DNA of 64,000 bases from Amycolatopsis umgeniensis. Lineage in GTDB: Bacteria; Actinomycetota; Actinomycetes; Mycobacteriales; Pseudonocardiaceae. The notes under the pieces were generated by a model. It was not told where the DNA came from, searched no databases, and saw nothing but the letters and a program-made list of their open reading frames with translations. How positions within the stretch are numbered: position 1 is the stretch's first letter; each line of letters opens with the position of its first letter. The stretch covers positions 7,192,001-7,256,000 of the forward strand of contig NZ_JACHMX010000001.1 in the NCBI RefSeq assembly GCF_014205155.1, written 5' to 3'. The position numbers were made by a program, and so were the translations under genes. This document shows positions 9,472 through 18,395 of this stretch, in pieces.

Positions 9472-9840
9472 GTGAGTGGTATTCCCGTCGCCGACGACGT
9501 TCTCGATGCAGATGTGGCCGTTCTCCCGATTTCGGAGGTCGCGACCGCGCTGAACGTTTCGGCCAACAAGGTCCGCCAGATGCTGCGCGACGGTCACCTG
9601 ATCGCCGTCCGGCGCAAGGGCGACCTGTACGTGCCGGTCGCGTTCCTGGTGAAGGACGGCGTGGTCAAGGGTCTGGCGGGCACCATCACCGTGCTCGCGG
9701 ACTCCGGGTTCAGCCGGACGGAGATGCTGCGCTGGCTCTTCGCCGAAGACGAGACCTTGCCCGGGGCCACCCCGGTCAACGCGCTCCGCACCAGCCACGG
9801 CACCGAGGTCAAGCGGCGCGCGCAGGCGATGGCGTTCTAG
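9472..9840 (+). CDS. Rv2175c-like winged-HTH DNA-binding protein, probable kinase substrate
   Basis: About 122 residues from GTG 9472 (in-frame alternatives at 9463 and 9436). It can be aligned by eye to Mtb Rv2175c over its whole length: IPVADDVLD at the start, the HTH around EVATALNVSANKVRQMLRDGHL, MLRWLF, and the ending RRAQAMAF. Rv2175c is a DNA-binding protein phosphorylated by PknL, encoded next to it. The same divergent kinase/HTH pairing here suggests the same signalling unit. The 3' end overlaps the convergent MFS gene by 32 nt. Confidence 0.88.
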   Translation: MSGIPVADDVLDADVAVLPISEVATALNVSANKVRQMLRDGHLIAVRRKGDLYVPVAFLVKDGVVKGLAGTITVLADSGFSRTEMLRWLFAEDETLPGATPVNALRTSHGTEVKRRAQAMAF

Positions 9841-10987
9841 TCCGCCCGGACGTTCTGAGCACGACATACGTCGCAGCCGCGAGCAGTTGGAATCCCGCCG
9901 CGGCACCTAATCCGGCGGTTACGGAGAGTGTGCTCAAGGGGCCCGCGGCCGCGGCACCCGTCGCGAGTCCGGTGATCTTCACGCTCGCCGCCGTCGTGAA
10001 AACCTGAGCCCGCACTTCCGGGGGCGCTTCGCGATGCCGGATGGCGAAAAGCGCCGAAAGTTGTGGTCCTTCGGCGAAACCGGCGAGTACAGCGGCGGCC
10101 AGCAGGGTCACCATGTCGTGTCCCGCCGCCGCGAGCAGGAAGCTCGCGCCCAGCAAGCCGGTGGTGACGAGCACGGTGCGGTCCGGCGGTGGCGGCCTGC
10201 GGGCCAGTACGGCGTTCGCGACCAGTGACGCGGCGGCCAGCACGGTGAGCAGGAGCGCGCCGAAGCCCGGGTTTCCCAGCCGTTGGGCGCCGAGCAGCGG
10301 ATAGCAGACGACGGCGATCCCGATTCCGACGAAGGACACCGTGGACGTGGCGGTGGCCCGCAGCAGCGCGCGGTTGCGGAAGAGGACCGCGAACCCGGCG
10401 GCGAGCTGACGGCGGATCGGTCTCGCGGGTTTCGCTTCGGCGGCGGGGAGCGACCACGCCGCGGGGAAGGCCGCCGCGACCAGCGTGATCGCGACGGCCA
10501 CCGCGGCCGGAGCGCCGGCGTAGGCGGCGACGAGCCCAGCCAGCCCCGGCCCGGCGAGGCTCGCGGCGGTGAACGTCATCGCGTCCAGTGCGCTGGCCTT
10601 CGCCAGCGGTGTCCCGCCGAGGACATGGGGCAGCTGCGCCGTCCAGCCGCCCGCCAGGGCCGGGTTGAGCAGCCCGGCCGCGACGGCCACCGCGATCGCG
10701 GCGGGGACTTCGACGAGCGCGAGCACCGCGCCGAGCCCGCCCGCGTAGGCGAGCAGCGCCCACGCCAGCAGCCGTCCGGGCCGGGCGCTGCGGTCGAGCA
10801 GCGCGCCGAGCAGCGGCCCGCCCGCCGCCGCGGCGATCGTCAGGCCCGCCAGCAGCGCGGATCCGGTGGCGGCCGAACCGTCGACGCTGATGCCGAGCAG
10901 GAGCAACGCCGGTCCGGATAGCTCGTCACCGGTTCGGGCGACCGTCGCACCGGTGAGGTAGACGGCGAGTCTGTAACGGCTTCTCAT
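9809..10987 (-). CDS. Major facilitator superfamily transporter
   Basis: 392 residues with about 12 hydrophobic segments rich in Ala, Gly and Leu, and a short Arg/Pro tail. The pattern is that of a DHA-type MFS permease; the substrate cannot be inferred. The ATG at 10987 lies 7 nt downstream of a TAACGT hexamer on the minus strand, consistent with a leaderless transcript. It is divergent from a CGNR zinc-finger gene with only 23 bp between the chosen starts, and both promoters fall in one palindrome. Confidence 0.85.
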   Translation of the reverse strand: MRSRYRLAVYLTGATVARTGDELSGPALLLLGISVDGSAATGSALLAGLTIAAAAGGPLLGALLDRSARPGRLLAWALLAYAGGLGAVLALVEVPAAIAVAVAAGLLNPALAGGWTAQLPHVLGGTPLAKASALDAMTFTAASLAGPGLAGLVAAYAGAPAAVAVAITLVAAAFPAAWSLPAAEAKPARPIRRQLAAGFAVLFRNRALLRATATSTVSFVGIGIAVVCYPLLGAQRLGNPGFGALLLTVLAAASLVANAVLARRPPPPDRTVLVTTGLLGASFLLAAAGHDMVTLLAAAVLAGFAEGPQLSALFAIRHREAPPEVRAQVFTTAASVKITGLATGAAAAGPLSTLSVTAGLGAAAGFQLLAAATYVVLRTSGRTRTPSPARAA

Positions 10988-11003
10988 GAATGAGACGTTA
11001 CAG
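10971..11003. promoter_or_regulatory. Shared palindromic divergent promoter for the MFS and CGNR genes
   Basis: The outer arms CTGTAACG (10971-10978) and CGTTACAG (10996-11003) enclose the inner arms TCTCAT and ATGAGA. The two -10-like hexamers, TAACGT for the minus gene and TACAGT for the plus gene, overlap here and sit 6-7 nt from each start codon. A regulator, perhaps the CGNR protein, could control both genes from this one site. Confidence 0.6.
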
Positions 11004-11010
11004 TGGCTGC

Positions 11011-11562
11011 ATGGCTTCGACGCAGCGGGATTTCCTGCCCGGCCGATCCGCGAGGGCGGCGGCGCAGCGCGCGGTGGATCTGGTGGTGGTCCTGCTCGGA
11101 TCGGAACCGTCGGTTTCGGACGTCCAGGTCGTGCTGGAAGCGCACGGCGAGACTTCGGTCGAGCTGGGACCTTCGGATGTGGCGTCGTTGCGCGAGGCCG
11201 CCTTGGAGCTGCGGGAGGTGTTCGCGGCGCGGGATGTCGCGGAGGCCGCCGGGACGCTCAACCGGCTGCTGGCCCAGTACGCGCGTCCGCCGCGGCTGAC
11301 CGACCACGATGCGGGGTTCGGCTGGCATCTGCACATCGACGACGCGGACGACGGGCCGTGGGCTGTGTGGCTGGTGACGTCGTCCGCGCTGGCGCTGGCG
11401 GTGCTGCTGGCGGACCGCCAGGCGCCACCGGGCGGACTGTGCGCCGCTTCGGGCTGTGGGAAGCCCTTCGCGCACTTAGGCGGGGGAAGTCCGCGTCGGT
11501 ACTGCTCGACGCGGTGTGCGACCCGGGAGCGGGTCGCGGCTCACCGGCAGCAGCGCTCGTGA
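11011..11562 (+). CDS. CGNR zinc-finger / ABATE-type putative regulator
   Basis: 183 residues from ATG 11011, chosen because TACAGT lies 6 nt upstream in leaderless spacing. The N-terminal ~130 residues resemble the ABATE ligand-like domain. The C-terminus has a four-Cys zinc-finger-like motif: CAASGC about 12 residues before YCSTRCATRERVAAHRQ, a variant of the CGNR signature. Such proteins are thought to be stress-responsive transcription regulators. It is divergent from the MFS gene, its likely target. Confidence 0.8.
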   Translation: MASTQRDFLPGRSARAAAQRAVDLVVVLLGSEPSVSDVQVVLEAHGETSVELGPSDVASLREAALELREVFAARDVAEAAGTLNRLLAQYARPPRLTDHDAGFGWHLHIDDADDGPWAVWLVTSSALALAVLLADRQAPPGGLCAASGCGKPFAHLGGGSPRRYCSTRCATRERVAAHRQQRS

Positions 11563-11618
11563 GTGGCGTTTCGGTCAGAGCCAAGCGTGTCTTGAGTGCT
11601 TGCTGGGTTCTGGCTGCG

Positions 11619-11673
11619 GTCCGTGAAGGGCCCCTTGCCTACTCTCAGGGTAGGGAAGGGGCCCTTCACGGAC
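11619..11673. terminator. Perfect 18-bp-arm hairpin between convergent genes (GTGAAGG family)
   Basis: Arms 11619-11636 and 11656-11673 are perfectly complementary (GTCCGTGAAGGGCCCCTT), with a 19-nt loop. It lies between the converging CGNR and LLM genes and probably terminates both. It belongs to the GTGAAGG...CCTTCAC hairpin family seen at 38313, 46222, 55536 and 62845. Confidence 0.8.
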
Positions 11674-11691
11674 TTCAAACGACCAGGTAGC

Positions 11692-12477
11692 TCAGGCCTG
11701 CTTGTCGCGCCAAGCGATCCAGGACCGCAGCTTGTCCAGGTTGTAGTCCGGTCCGCCGGTCGCCACGGTGAACAGCGAGACACCCTGCTCCAGCAGCTTC
11801 GGGCCCAGCTCCTCGGGCTCGCCCTCGACGGCGACCGAACGCTCGATCTCCTTCGGGTCCCGGCCGACGTCGGCGCAGTGCTGGTCGAGGATCTTCACCT
11901 TGCGCTCGACGACCTCCGGGTCGCCGAAGCCGTGCCAGATGTCGGCGTGCTTCGCGACCAGGCGCAGCGTCTTCTTCTCGCCGCCGCCACCGATCAGCAC
12001 CGGGATCTTGCGGACCGGCTGCGGGTTCAGCTTCCCGAGCCTGCTTTCGATCCGCGGGAGCGCCTCGGCGAGGTTGTCGAGCCGCCCGCCCGCGGTGCCG
12101 AACTCGTAGCCGTACTCGTCGTAGTCCTTCTCGAACCAGCCGGAGCCGATGCCGAGGATCAGCCGCCCGTCGGAGATGTTGTCGACGGTGCGCGCCATGT
12201 CGGCCAGCAGCTCGGGGTTGCGGTAGCTGTTGCACGTCACCAGCGCGCCGATCTCGACCCGTGACGTGGACTCCGCCCAGGCGCCCAGCATGGTCCAGCA
12301 CTCGTAGTGCAGGCCCTCGGGCTCGCCGTACAGCGGATAGAAGTGGTCCCAGTTGAACACGATGTCCACACCGAGGTCTTCGGCTTCCGAAGCCGCCCGC
12401 CGGATCGCCTTGTACTCGGCGTGCTGCGGCTGCAGCTGCACGCCGATCCGGATCTTCCTGTTCGCAGCAGAGGTCAT
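11692..12477 (-). CDS. LLM-class, probably F420-dependent oxidoreductase
   Basis: 261 residues with luciferase-like monooxygenase features: [12 protein letters not shown] at the start, WDHFYPLYG, the [18 protein letters not shown] signature typical of F420-dependent actinobacterial members, and [22 protein letters not shown]. Its ATG overlaps the crtB stop (ATGA, 12474-12477), making it the last gene of the idsA-crtI-crtB operon. Tight coupling suggests a redox role on an isoprenoid or carotenoid intermediate, but this is inference; the substrate is unknown. Confidence 0.88.
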   Translation of the reverse strand: MTSAANRKIRIGVQLQPQHAEYKAIRRAASEAEDLGVDIVFNWDHFYPLYGEPEGLHYECWTMLGAWAESTSRVEIGALVTCNSYRNPELLADMARTVDNISDGRLILGIGSGWFEKDYDEYGYEFGTAGGRLDNLAEALPRIESRLGKLNPQPVRKIPVLIGGGGEKKTLRLVAKHADIWHGFGDPEVVERKVKILDQHCADVGRDPKEIERSVAVEGEPEELGPKLLEQGVSLFTVATGGPDYNLDKLRSWIAWRDKQA

Positions 12478-13403
12478 GATCGCACCTTAAGCCTGGAGTT
12501 GCTCCACGCGCTCGCCAGTAACCTCGGCAGGGCGACGGCCGCGCGACGACGGCGGGGCACGACGGCGCGCGTGTTCAGCACGTCGTAACCGAGAGCCACG
12601 ATCTCGTCGAGAATGCCTTCGTAGAGTACGAGCGCCGTCCGCACGCAATCCCGGGATTCTTCGCGCAGCAACGGGATTCCCGCTTCGGCGCGGCGGTACA
12701 CCGCCCGGTTGCGCGCGACGGACACGGCCAGCGCGCGCCGCACCCGCCGGTCCGGCAGCCCGCGGGCGCGCGACCATTCGAGCAGTTCCCTGTCGACGCC
12801 GAACGCGGCCAGTTCCCCGGTGGGCAGGTACAGCCTTCCCCGGTCGAGGTCCTCGCCGATGTCGCGCAGGAAGTTGGTCAGCTGGAACGCCTCGCCCAGC
12901 GCGGCCGCGCCGGGAACGGCCTCCGCGACCGGGACGACGGTGCCGAAGACCGGCAGCATCTGCAGGCCGATCACCTCGGCCGAACCGTGGACGTACTCCC
13001 GGAGATCGGCGTAGGTCGCGTACTCGGTGATCTTGAGGTCCATCGCCATCGACCGCAGGAAGGCGTCGAACAGCTCGCGGTCCAGATCGTGGCGCCGCAC
13101 GGTGTCGGCGAGCGCGGCCAGCACCGGATCGGTGGGCGCGGCGCCGTCGAAGACCCGCGCGAGACGTTCCGCGACCTCGTCCAGCGCGACCGCGGGATCG
13201 GTGCCGGGCGCGGGATTGTCGACCAGTTCGTCCGCCATCCGCGCGAAGCCGTACAGCGCGTGCGCGAACGGCCGCGTCCGCGGCGGCAGCAGCCGGGTCG
13301 CGAGGAAGAACGTGCGGCCGTAGTGCGCGTTGATGCGGCGGCATTCGGTGTACGCCGACCGCAACGCCGGCGCCGTGATGCCCGCGGCGTCGAGTTCGTT
13401 CAT
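12474..13403 (-). CDS. crtB: Phytoene/squalene synthase family protein (CrtB)
   Basis: 309 residues from ATG 13403, which overlaps the crtI stop (ATGA). Both Asp-rich prenyl-diphosphate sites of trans-isoprenyl diphosphate synthases are present: DELVDNPAP near residue 65 and [18 protein letters not shown] near residue 185. It condenses two GGPP to phytoene. Its position directly after a phytoene desaturase homologue, with an upstream prenyl-diphosphate synthase, supports CrtB over squalene synthase. Confidence 0.93.
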   Translation of the reverse strand: MNELDAAGITAPALRSAYTECRRINAHYGRTFFLATRLLPPRTRPFAHALYGFARMADELVDNPAPGTDPAVALDEVAERLARVFDGAAPTDPVLAALADTVRRHDLDRELFDAFLRSMAMDLKITEYATYADLREYVHGSAEVIGLQMLPVFGTVVPVAEAVPGAAALGEAFQLTNFLRDIGEDLDRGRLYLPTGELAAFGVDRELLEWSRARGLPDRRVRRALAVSVARNRAVYRRAEAGIPLLREESRDCVRTALVLYEGILDEIVALGYDVLNTRAVVPRRRRAAVALPRLLASAWSNSRLKVRS

Positions 13404-14875
13404 CGGCCGGTGACCCTCCCCGCCGCGAGCCTGCCGGAGATCACCACCGGCGGGATGCCGACGCCCGGCGTGGTCCCGCAGCCGGCCAGTACGACGTTTT
13501 CCGCCGCCCGCACCAGGTTTCCCGGCCGGAACGGGCCGGTCTGGGCGAAGGTGTGCGCGAGTGAGAACGGGGTGCCCGCGGTGAGGCCGCGCTTCGCCCA
13601 GTCCGCCGGGGTGATCGTTTCGTCGATGGTGAAGCCGCCCGCGAAGCCGGTCAGGCCGCGCTTTTCCAGCGTGCGCAGGAGTTCCTCGCGATAGGCGGGG
13701 CCGACCCTGTCCCAGTCGATCTTCCCGCGGCGCAGGTTCGGCGCCGGGGCCAGCACCGAGATCACCTGGCCGCCGCCGGGGGCGAGCCCCGGTTCGGTCG
13801 CGGTCGGGCGCGTCACCAGCAGCGACGGATCGCTCATCAGCCTGCCCTCGCGGATGATCTCCGAGAACGTCTTTTCCCAGGCGTGACCGAAGAAGATGTT
13901 GTGGTGGCCCAATTCCGGCCAAATTTTCGGCGTGTGCCCGTGCAGCACGACGGCCGACGGCGAGTACCGCAGCGGCAGCGGCCGGCGGGGACGGGCGCCG
14001 AGCAGCCGGTACGCGGTGCCGAGCTCGGTCGCGAGAACCACGGTGTCGCAAGGGATCCGCTCGCCCGAGCGGGTCCGCACCGCGCGCACCCGCGAGGAAA
14101 CCCGTTCCAGCCAAGCGGCTTCGGTGCCGAAGCGCACTTCGGCACCGGCCCGTTCGGCCGCGCCCGTCAGTGCCCGTGCGATCTCGCCCATCCCGCCCGA
14201 CGGGTAGTAGACCCCGCCGACGGTGTCCATGAAGGAGATGACGCCGTACGCGCCGATCGCGCGGGCCGGGTCGAGTCCCGCGTAGAGCGCCTGGAAGGAG
14301 AACAGGCGGCGCACCCTGTCGTCGCGCAGGAATCCGCCGATCTTCGGGCCGAGCCGTCCGAAACCGCCCAGTGCGGCCAGTTTCGCCAGTTCCGGGCGGA
14401 CGAGATCGAGCGGGGAGTCGAAGTTCGCGCCGATGAAGTGGTCCTTCTGGACCGCGTACAACTCGGTCAGCCAGCGTCGCAGCCGACGGTACCCCTCGGC
14501 TTCGGCCGGACCGGCGGCCGCGCGGATCTCGGCCTCCATCGCCGCCGCTTCGGTGTGCACGGCGATGGTGCTGCCGTCGGCGAACCTCGCGCGATAGGCC
14601 GGGTCGAGCCGTGTCAGCGTCAGGTTGTCCGCCAAGGATTCGCCGACCGCCGAGAAGGCCTCGTCGAGCAGTTCCGGCATGGTCAGCACGCTGGCCCCGG
14701 TGTCGACGGTGTTGCCGCCGAAATCCGCCTGCCCGGCACGACCGCCGGGGCTCTTGTCCTGCTCCAGCAGGGTCACCCGGCGTCCGGCGCCGAGTAGGTG
14801 CAGCGTCGCCGAAAGCCCGGCGAGCCCGCCACCGATCACCACCACGTGGTCACTCGGACCGGTGACGGTGCGCAT
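13400..14875 (-). CDS. crtI: Phytoene desaturase (CrtI)
   Basis: 491 residues. The N-terminal FAD-binding motif [27 protein letters not shown] and the C-terminal [24 protein letters not shown] signature are both typical of CrtI-type carotenoid desaturases. It would desaturate phytoene towards lycopene; the number of steps cannot be predicted. Start and stop both overlap neighbouring genes by ATGA, so idsA-crtI-crtB-LLM is one tightly coupled operon. No lycopene cyclase is seen in the window. Confidence 0.93.
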   Translation of the reverse strand: MRTVTGPSDHVVVIGGGLAGLSATLHLLGAGRRVTLLEQDKSPGGRAGQADFGGNTVDTGASVLTMPELLDEAFSAVGESLADNLTLTRLDPAYRARFADGSTIAVHTEAAAMEAEIRAAAGPAEAEGYRRLRRWLTELYAVQKDHFIGANFDSPLDLVRPELAKLAALGGFGRLGPKIGGFLRDDRVRRLFSFQALYAGLDPARAIGAYGVISFMDTVGGVYYPSGGMGEIARALTGAAERAGAEVRFGTEAAWLERVSSRVRAVRTRSGERIPCDTVVLATELGTAYRLLGARPRRPLPLRYSPSAVVLHGHTPKIWPELGHHNIFFGHAWEKTFSEIIREGRLMSDPSLLVTRPTATEPGLAPGGGQVISVLAPAPNLRRGKIDWDRVGPAYREELLRTLEKRGLTGFAGGFTIDETITPADWAKRGLTAGTPFSLAHTFAQTGPFRPGNLVRAAENVVLAGCGTTPGVGIPPVVISGRLAAGRVTGR

Positions 14876-15966
14876 CAGTAAGTCCGCTGGGTCGCCTTGA
14901 CGACCAGCCCGGTCAGCGCGGCGGGAGCGGGCTCGGCCAGGTGGGCGCGGTCCAACGCCGCCATCGCGGACTCGGTGAGCTCGTCGATGCGGCGTTCCAC
15001 CGCGTCGACGGCGCCGACGTCCTGCAGCGCCTCACGCACCGTCTCGACGGCGTCTTCGGACAGGTGCGCGTCGCCGATGGCGTCGGAGATGACCTTCGCC
15101 GCCGCGTCCTTGCCCTGCTCGGCCGCCCTTTGGAGGCCCAGCGCGACCAGCAGCGTCCGCTTGCCCTCGCGCAGGTCGTCGCCCGCGGGCTTGCCGGTGA
15201 CCGACGGGTCGCCGAAGACGCCGAGCAGATCGTCGCGCAGCTGGAACGCCACGCCCACCTCGTCGCCGAACTCGCGCAGCGTCGCTATCAGGGCGTCGTC
15301 GGCGCCGCCGAGCGCGGCACCGAGGTGCAACGGGCGCTGGACGGTGTACGCGGCGGTCTTGAGCTTGCAGATGTGCAGCGCGGCCTCGGGGGAGGCGTCG
15401 CCGGTGGCCTGCGTGCGGACGTCGAGGTACTGACCGGCGAGCACCTCGGTGCGCATCGCGCGCCACGCGGGCCGCGCGGCGGCCAAGGCGGCGGGCGGGA
15501 GCGGGGCCTCGCCGAACATGTCGTCGGCCCAGGCCAGCGCGAGGTCGCCGACCAGGACGGCGGTCGCGAGCCCGAACGTGCTCGGCGAACCCAGCCAGCC
15601 GCTGTCGGCGTGGAGCTTCGCGCCCGCGATGTGCACCGTCGGTGAACCGCGGCGCGAATCGGAGGAATCGATGAGGTCGTCGTGGATCAGCGCGCACGCC
15701 TGGATCAGCTCCAGGCTCGCCACGGCCTGCAGCACGCCTTCGACGTCCGGACCCGCCGGATCGCCGCCCGCGCCGCGCCAGCCCCACCAGGCGAACGTCG
15801 GGCGCAGGCGTTTGCCGCCGCCCAGCACGAATCCGGCCAGCGCGTCGATCCCGACTCCGACGGTCGGTTCGGTGCGGCGGATTTCGGCACCGGCACGCTC
15901 GAGGAACCCGGCCAGCGCCCGCTCGACGTGGGCGGGCAGATCGGCGTCGTAGGCGGACGTGTCCAT
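14875..15966 (-). CDS. idsA: Polyprenyl (probably geranylgeranyl) diphosphate synthase
   Basis: Start placed at ATG 15966, with GGAGG 7 nt upstream, giving 363 residues. First Asp-rich motif LIHDDLIDSSD, second QLRDDLLGVFGD, with GGGKRLRP before the first. The bulky residues before the first motif fit a short-chain product such as GGPP, the CrtB substrate. An idsA homologue also lies near pknL and metF in Mtb (Rv2173). The stop overlaps the crtI start. Confidence 0.93.
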   Translation of the reverse strand: MDTSAYDADLPAHVERALAGFLERAGAEIRRTEPTVGVGIDALAGFVLGGGKRLRPTFAWWGWRGAGGDPAGPDVEGVLQAVASLELIQACALIHDDLIDSSDSRRGSPTVHIAGAKLHADSGWLGSPSTFGLATAVLVGDLALAWADDMFGEAPLPPAALAAARPAWRAMRTEVLAGQYLDVRTQATGDASPEAALHICKLKTAAYTVQRPLHLGAALGGADDALIATLREFGDEVGVAFQLRDDLLGVFGDPSVTGKPAGDDLREGKRTLLVALGLQRAAEQGKDAAAKVISDAIGDAHLSEDAVETVREALQDVGAVDAVERRIDELTESAMAALDRAHLAEPAPAALTGLVVKATQRTY

Positions 15967-16034
15967 GAGCACATCCTCCGGGAAGGACGCCGCCGTGACC
16001 CAGTCGGGTGCCGTGGAATGTGGCGAAGCAGACG

Positions 16035-16583
16035 TCAACCGCGGCCCTTGTCGTAATGCCGCTTCGCCCGCGCCCGGTTCCCGCAGTCCGACGAACTGCA
16101 CCATCGCCGCGACCGGTTGCGCGTCTGGTCGGTGAAGATCCAGCCGCACCCCGGCCCCTCGCACTCCCGGATCCGCGCGAGGTCACCGGATCGCAGCAAC
16201 TCCTCGGCCGACAGCGCGAGCGCGTGCGGCAGCGCGGCGCCGTCCGTCAGCGGCACCGTCCATCGCAGCGGCAAGGACGGCGCGAGTCCGGCGTGGCGAT
16301 ACGCCGCGAGCAGCGCCTTCCTCAGCGCCGTGACCTCCGGCGGATCCGACACGAGTACGCCGTAGAGCGTCTCGCGGAAGGACTTCACCGTTTCCAGGAC
16401 GGCCTCGGAGATCTCCAGCCGTTCGGCGCCCGCGCCGACCAGGACGACCCATTCGGACAGCCGTCCCGGAGCCGAAAGCCGGTCTTCCCGCCTGGCCGGA
16501 TCGCGTCGCCAGGAAACGGTGTTGACCAGGTCCAGCGGCACACTGCCGCCGATGCTGTCGTACCCGTCCCAGTGGCCGTCCAC
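16035..16583 (-). CDS. CGNR zinc-finger / ABATE-domain putative regulator
   Basis: 182 residues. The N-terminal ABATE-like region (LDLVNTVSWRRDPARRED) is followed by a C-terminal zinc finger with C-x4-C then WCSSSDCGNRARAKRHY, a canonical CGNR motif. GTG 16583 has AGGAGG upstream. It lies 68 bp upstream of idsA on the same strand and is divergent from azlC, so it could regulate either the carotenoid operon or azlCD. The palindrome AAACTCAGTTT lies in the divergent gap. Confidence 0.88.
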   Translation of the reverse strand: MDGHWDGYDSIGGSVPLDLVNTVSWRRDPARREDRLSAPGRLSEWVVLVGAGAERLEISEAVLETVKSFRETLYGVLVSDPPEVTALRKALLAAYRHAGLAPSLPLRWTVPLTDGAALPHALALSAEELLRSGDLARIRECEGPGCGWIFTDQTRNRSRRWCSSSDCGNRARAKRHYDKGRG

Positions 16584-16600
16584 GAATCCTCCTAATGGTC

Positions 16601-16624
16601 AAACTCAGTTTAGCTTGTTAGGGT
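16601..16624. promoter_or_regulatory. azlC promoter: AAACT-C-AGTTT palindrome and leaderless -10
   Basis: The 11-bp palindrome 16601-16611 lies just upstream of TAGGGT (16619-16624), which is 6 nt before the azlC ATG, so azlC is probably leaderless. The palindrome is well placed to act as an operator for the divergent CGNR protein. Confidence 0.5.
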
Positions 16625-16630
16625 CGAGCC

Positions 16631-17299
16631 ATGACAACGCTCCGGCAGCGCTACCTGTCCGGTGCCCGCGTCGGGCTCGGCCTGGGTGTCGCGACCTTCG
16701 TCCTCGGTGTCACTTTCGGCGCCTACAGCCAGACTCTGAACTGGGGGATCGCGGCGCCGGTGGTCGCGTCGATCGTCGTGTTCTCCGGCTCGGCCCAGTT
16801 CGCGATGGCCACCGCGCTCGCGGGCGGCGGCAACCTCGCCGTCGCGGTCGGCGCCGCGGCCCTGATCAACGCCCGTTTCCTCCCGATGGGCGCAGCGGTC
16901 GCCGCGGACCTGCGCGGCGGGCGTCTGCGCCGCGCGTGGGAGGGCCAGGCCGTCGTCGACGGTTCGTGGGTCGCCGCCCACCTCGGCGGAGGCCGCTTCG
17001 ACCGCGAGAAACTCATCGGCTGCACGCTCGTCCAGTTGCCCGCGTGGGTGCTGGGCACCGTGCTCGGTGTCGTGGCCGCGCCACCGCCGGACGTCGTCGC
17101 GCGTTTCGGTCTCGACGTCGTGTTCCCCGGTTTCTTCCTGGTCCTGCTCATCGACGAGATGCGCCGTTCGCGCGAGGCCGTCCAGACGGCGGCGCTCGCC
17201 GCCTGCCTGGCCGGGGTCCTGGTGCTGTTCGTGCCGGTCGGGCTCGCGCTGATCGGCGCCGCGGCCGCCGCGCTGCTGGGCCTGGGGGTGCGGCGATGA
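16631..17299 (+). CDS. azlC: AzlC-family branched-chain amino acid exporter, large subunit
   Basis: 222 residues with about five to seven membrane segments. Typical AzlC features include the early GVATFVLGVTFGAYSQ stretch, FSGSAQFAMATALAGGG and the NARFLPMG motif. With the small AzlD partner it forms a two-component permease that exports branched-chain amino acids in characterised cases. ATGA overlap with azlD. Probable leaderless start. Confidence 0.9.
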   Translation: MTTLRQRYLSGARVGLGLGVATFVLGVTFGAYSQTLNWGIAAPVVASIVVFSGSAQFAMATALAGGGNLAVAVGAAALINARFLPMGAAVAADLRGGRLRRAWEGQAVVDGSWVAAHLGGGRFDREKLIGCTLVQLPAWVLGTVLGVVAAPPPDVVARFGLDVVFPGFFLVLLIDEMRRSREAVQTAALAACLAGVLVLFVPVGLALIGAAAAALLGLGVRR

Positions 17300-17601
17300 C
17301 GCTCTGGATCGCCATCGCCGCCGTCGCGCTGGTCAGCATCGGGTTCAAGGCGGCGGGCCCGGTCCTGCTCGGCGACCGGGAACTGCCGCCCCGCCTGGCC
17401 GGGGTGATCGCGCTGCTCGCACCCGCCCTGCTGGCCGGGCTCGTGCTCACCGACTTGACCGGTCCGGCCTGGTCCGGGGTCGACTGGACGCTTTGCGCGG
17501 GCCTGGCCGCGATCGCGGTGACCTACGTGCTGCGCGTACCCGTGCTCGCCGCGATCCTCTGCGGCGTCGTCGTGACCGCCGCGCTGCGGTTCCTGCTCTA
17601 G
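17296..17601 (+). CDS. azlD: AzlD-family small subunit of branched-chain amino acid exporter
   Basis: 101 residues with three to four hydrophobic helices, the usual size. The ATG at 17296 overlaps the azlC stop. It carries the family-typical FKAAGPVLLG and LPPRLAGVIALLAPALLAGLV stretches. Its TAG shares the four bases CTAG (17598-17601) with the stop of the convergent alkylmercury-lyase-like gene. Confidence 0.88.
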   Translation: MTLWIAIAAVALVSIGFKAAGPVLLGDRELPPRLAGVIALLAPALLAGLVLTDLTGPAWSGVDWTLCAGLAAIAVTYVLRVPVLAAILCGVVVTAALRFLL

Positions 17602-18275
17602 CCCCAGAACGGGCCGCTCAGCCCCGCCTGCTCGAAGTACGCGACCGCGGCGGCCGGGTTCCGGCGGGTGTAGCCGTGGTCGAGCCTGCCCTCGTACCAG
17701 CCGGCCGCGAGCCGCCACAACGTCGCCAGATCCATGACGTAACCCTTGTCCTGACCCGTTTCCGTGAGCCATCCGTCCACACAGGACTCGCCGCAGAACA
17801 GCCGCTGGTTGCCGCAGGTGTGCACGACGTCGTCCCACATCCGCGCCGCCGGGACCAGGAAGTGCGCGACCAGTCCACCCTTCGGCGGGGTCCGGTCGTT
17901 CACCATCAGGGCCTGCGGCTCACCGCAACCGCGGCAACGGGTGGACACCAGCACCTCGGGTTCGGCCTTGACCAGATGGGGGATCGCGAACGCGTCCCAC
18001 GCGCAGCCGCCCCACCACAGCGTGCGTTCGCCCATCACCGAGAATCCGAGCGGGATCGCCGCGAACGGATGCGCCATCGTGACGTGTTCGCGGGCGTCGA
18101 GGACGAGGTGCCGTTGCTCCGCGAGCCGGTGCAGCGCCTGTTTCGCCACCGCGAGCGAGCCGTGGGCGGCGTCGGCCAGTTCCGGCGCCGTCGGCGGCCT
18201 CCCGTGTTCGGCGAACGCGCGGTAGACCGCGACTCGGACGTCTTCGTCCCAGCTGGTGTCGTCTTCGGCACTCAT
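17598..18275 (-). CDS. Alkylmercury lyase (MerB)-family protein
   Basis: 225 residues from ATG 18275. An N-terminal winged-helix-like part (residues ~1-60) is followed by a MerB-type core with WGGCAWDAFAIP, matching the Cys-x-x-Asp pair of MerB (C96/D99 in the plasmid R831b enzyme). A later Cys-rich stretch, RLFCGESCVDGWL, could supply the third active-site Cys. MerB cleaves carbon-mercury bonds, but no merA, merT or merR is nearby, so the true substrate is uncertain. Family assignment is by motif; activity is unproven. Confidence 0.78.
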   Translation of the reverse strand: MSAEDDTSWDEDVRVAVYRAFAEHGRPPTAPELADAAHGSLAVAKQALHRLAEQRHLVLDAREHVTMAHPFAAIPLGFSVMGERTLWWGGCAWDAFAIPHLVKAEPEVLVSTRCRGCGEPQALMVNDRTPPKGGLVAHFLVPAARMWDDVVHTCGNQRLFCGESCVDGWLTETGQDKGYVMDLATLWRLAAGWYEGRLDHGYTRRNPAAAVAYFEQAGLSGPFWG

Positions 18276-18395
18276 GGCTCCCGAGTCTCCCCAGGTCGGC
18301 GCCGGTCGGCAACCGTTGGCGAGTGGCCCGTGTCGCACGTCCAGTGCCTGAGAGGGGGCTCCCAGAGAGCGGACTTTCCCCTTTACGATGGCGGC

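Noticed and set aside
12474..14114. CrtB as a 546-residue protein
   Set aside because: The extra N-terminal part is crtI read in another frame; ATG 13403 overlaps the crtI stop and begins the conserved CrtB sequence.
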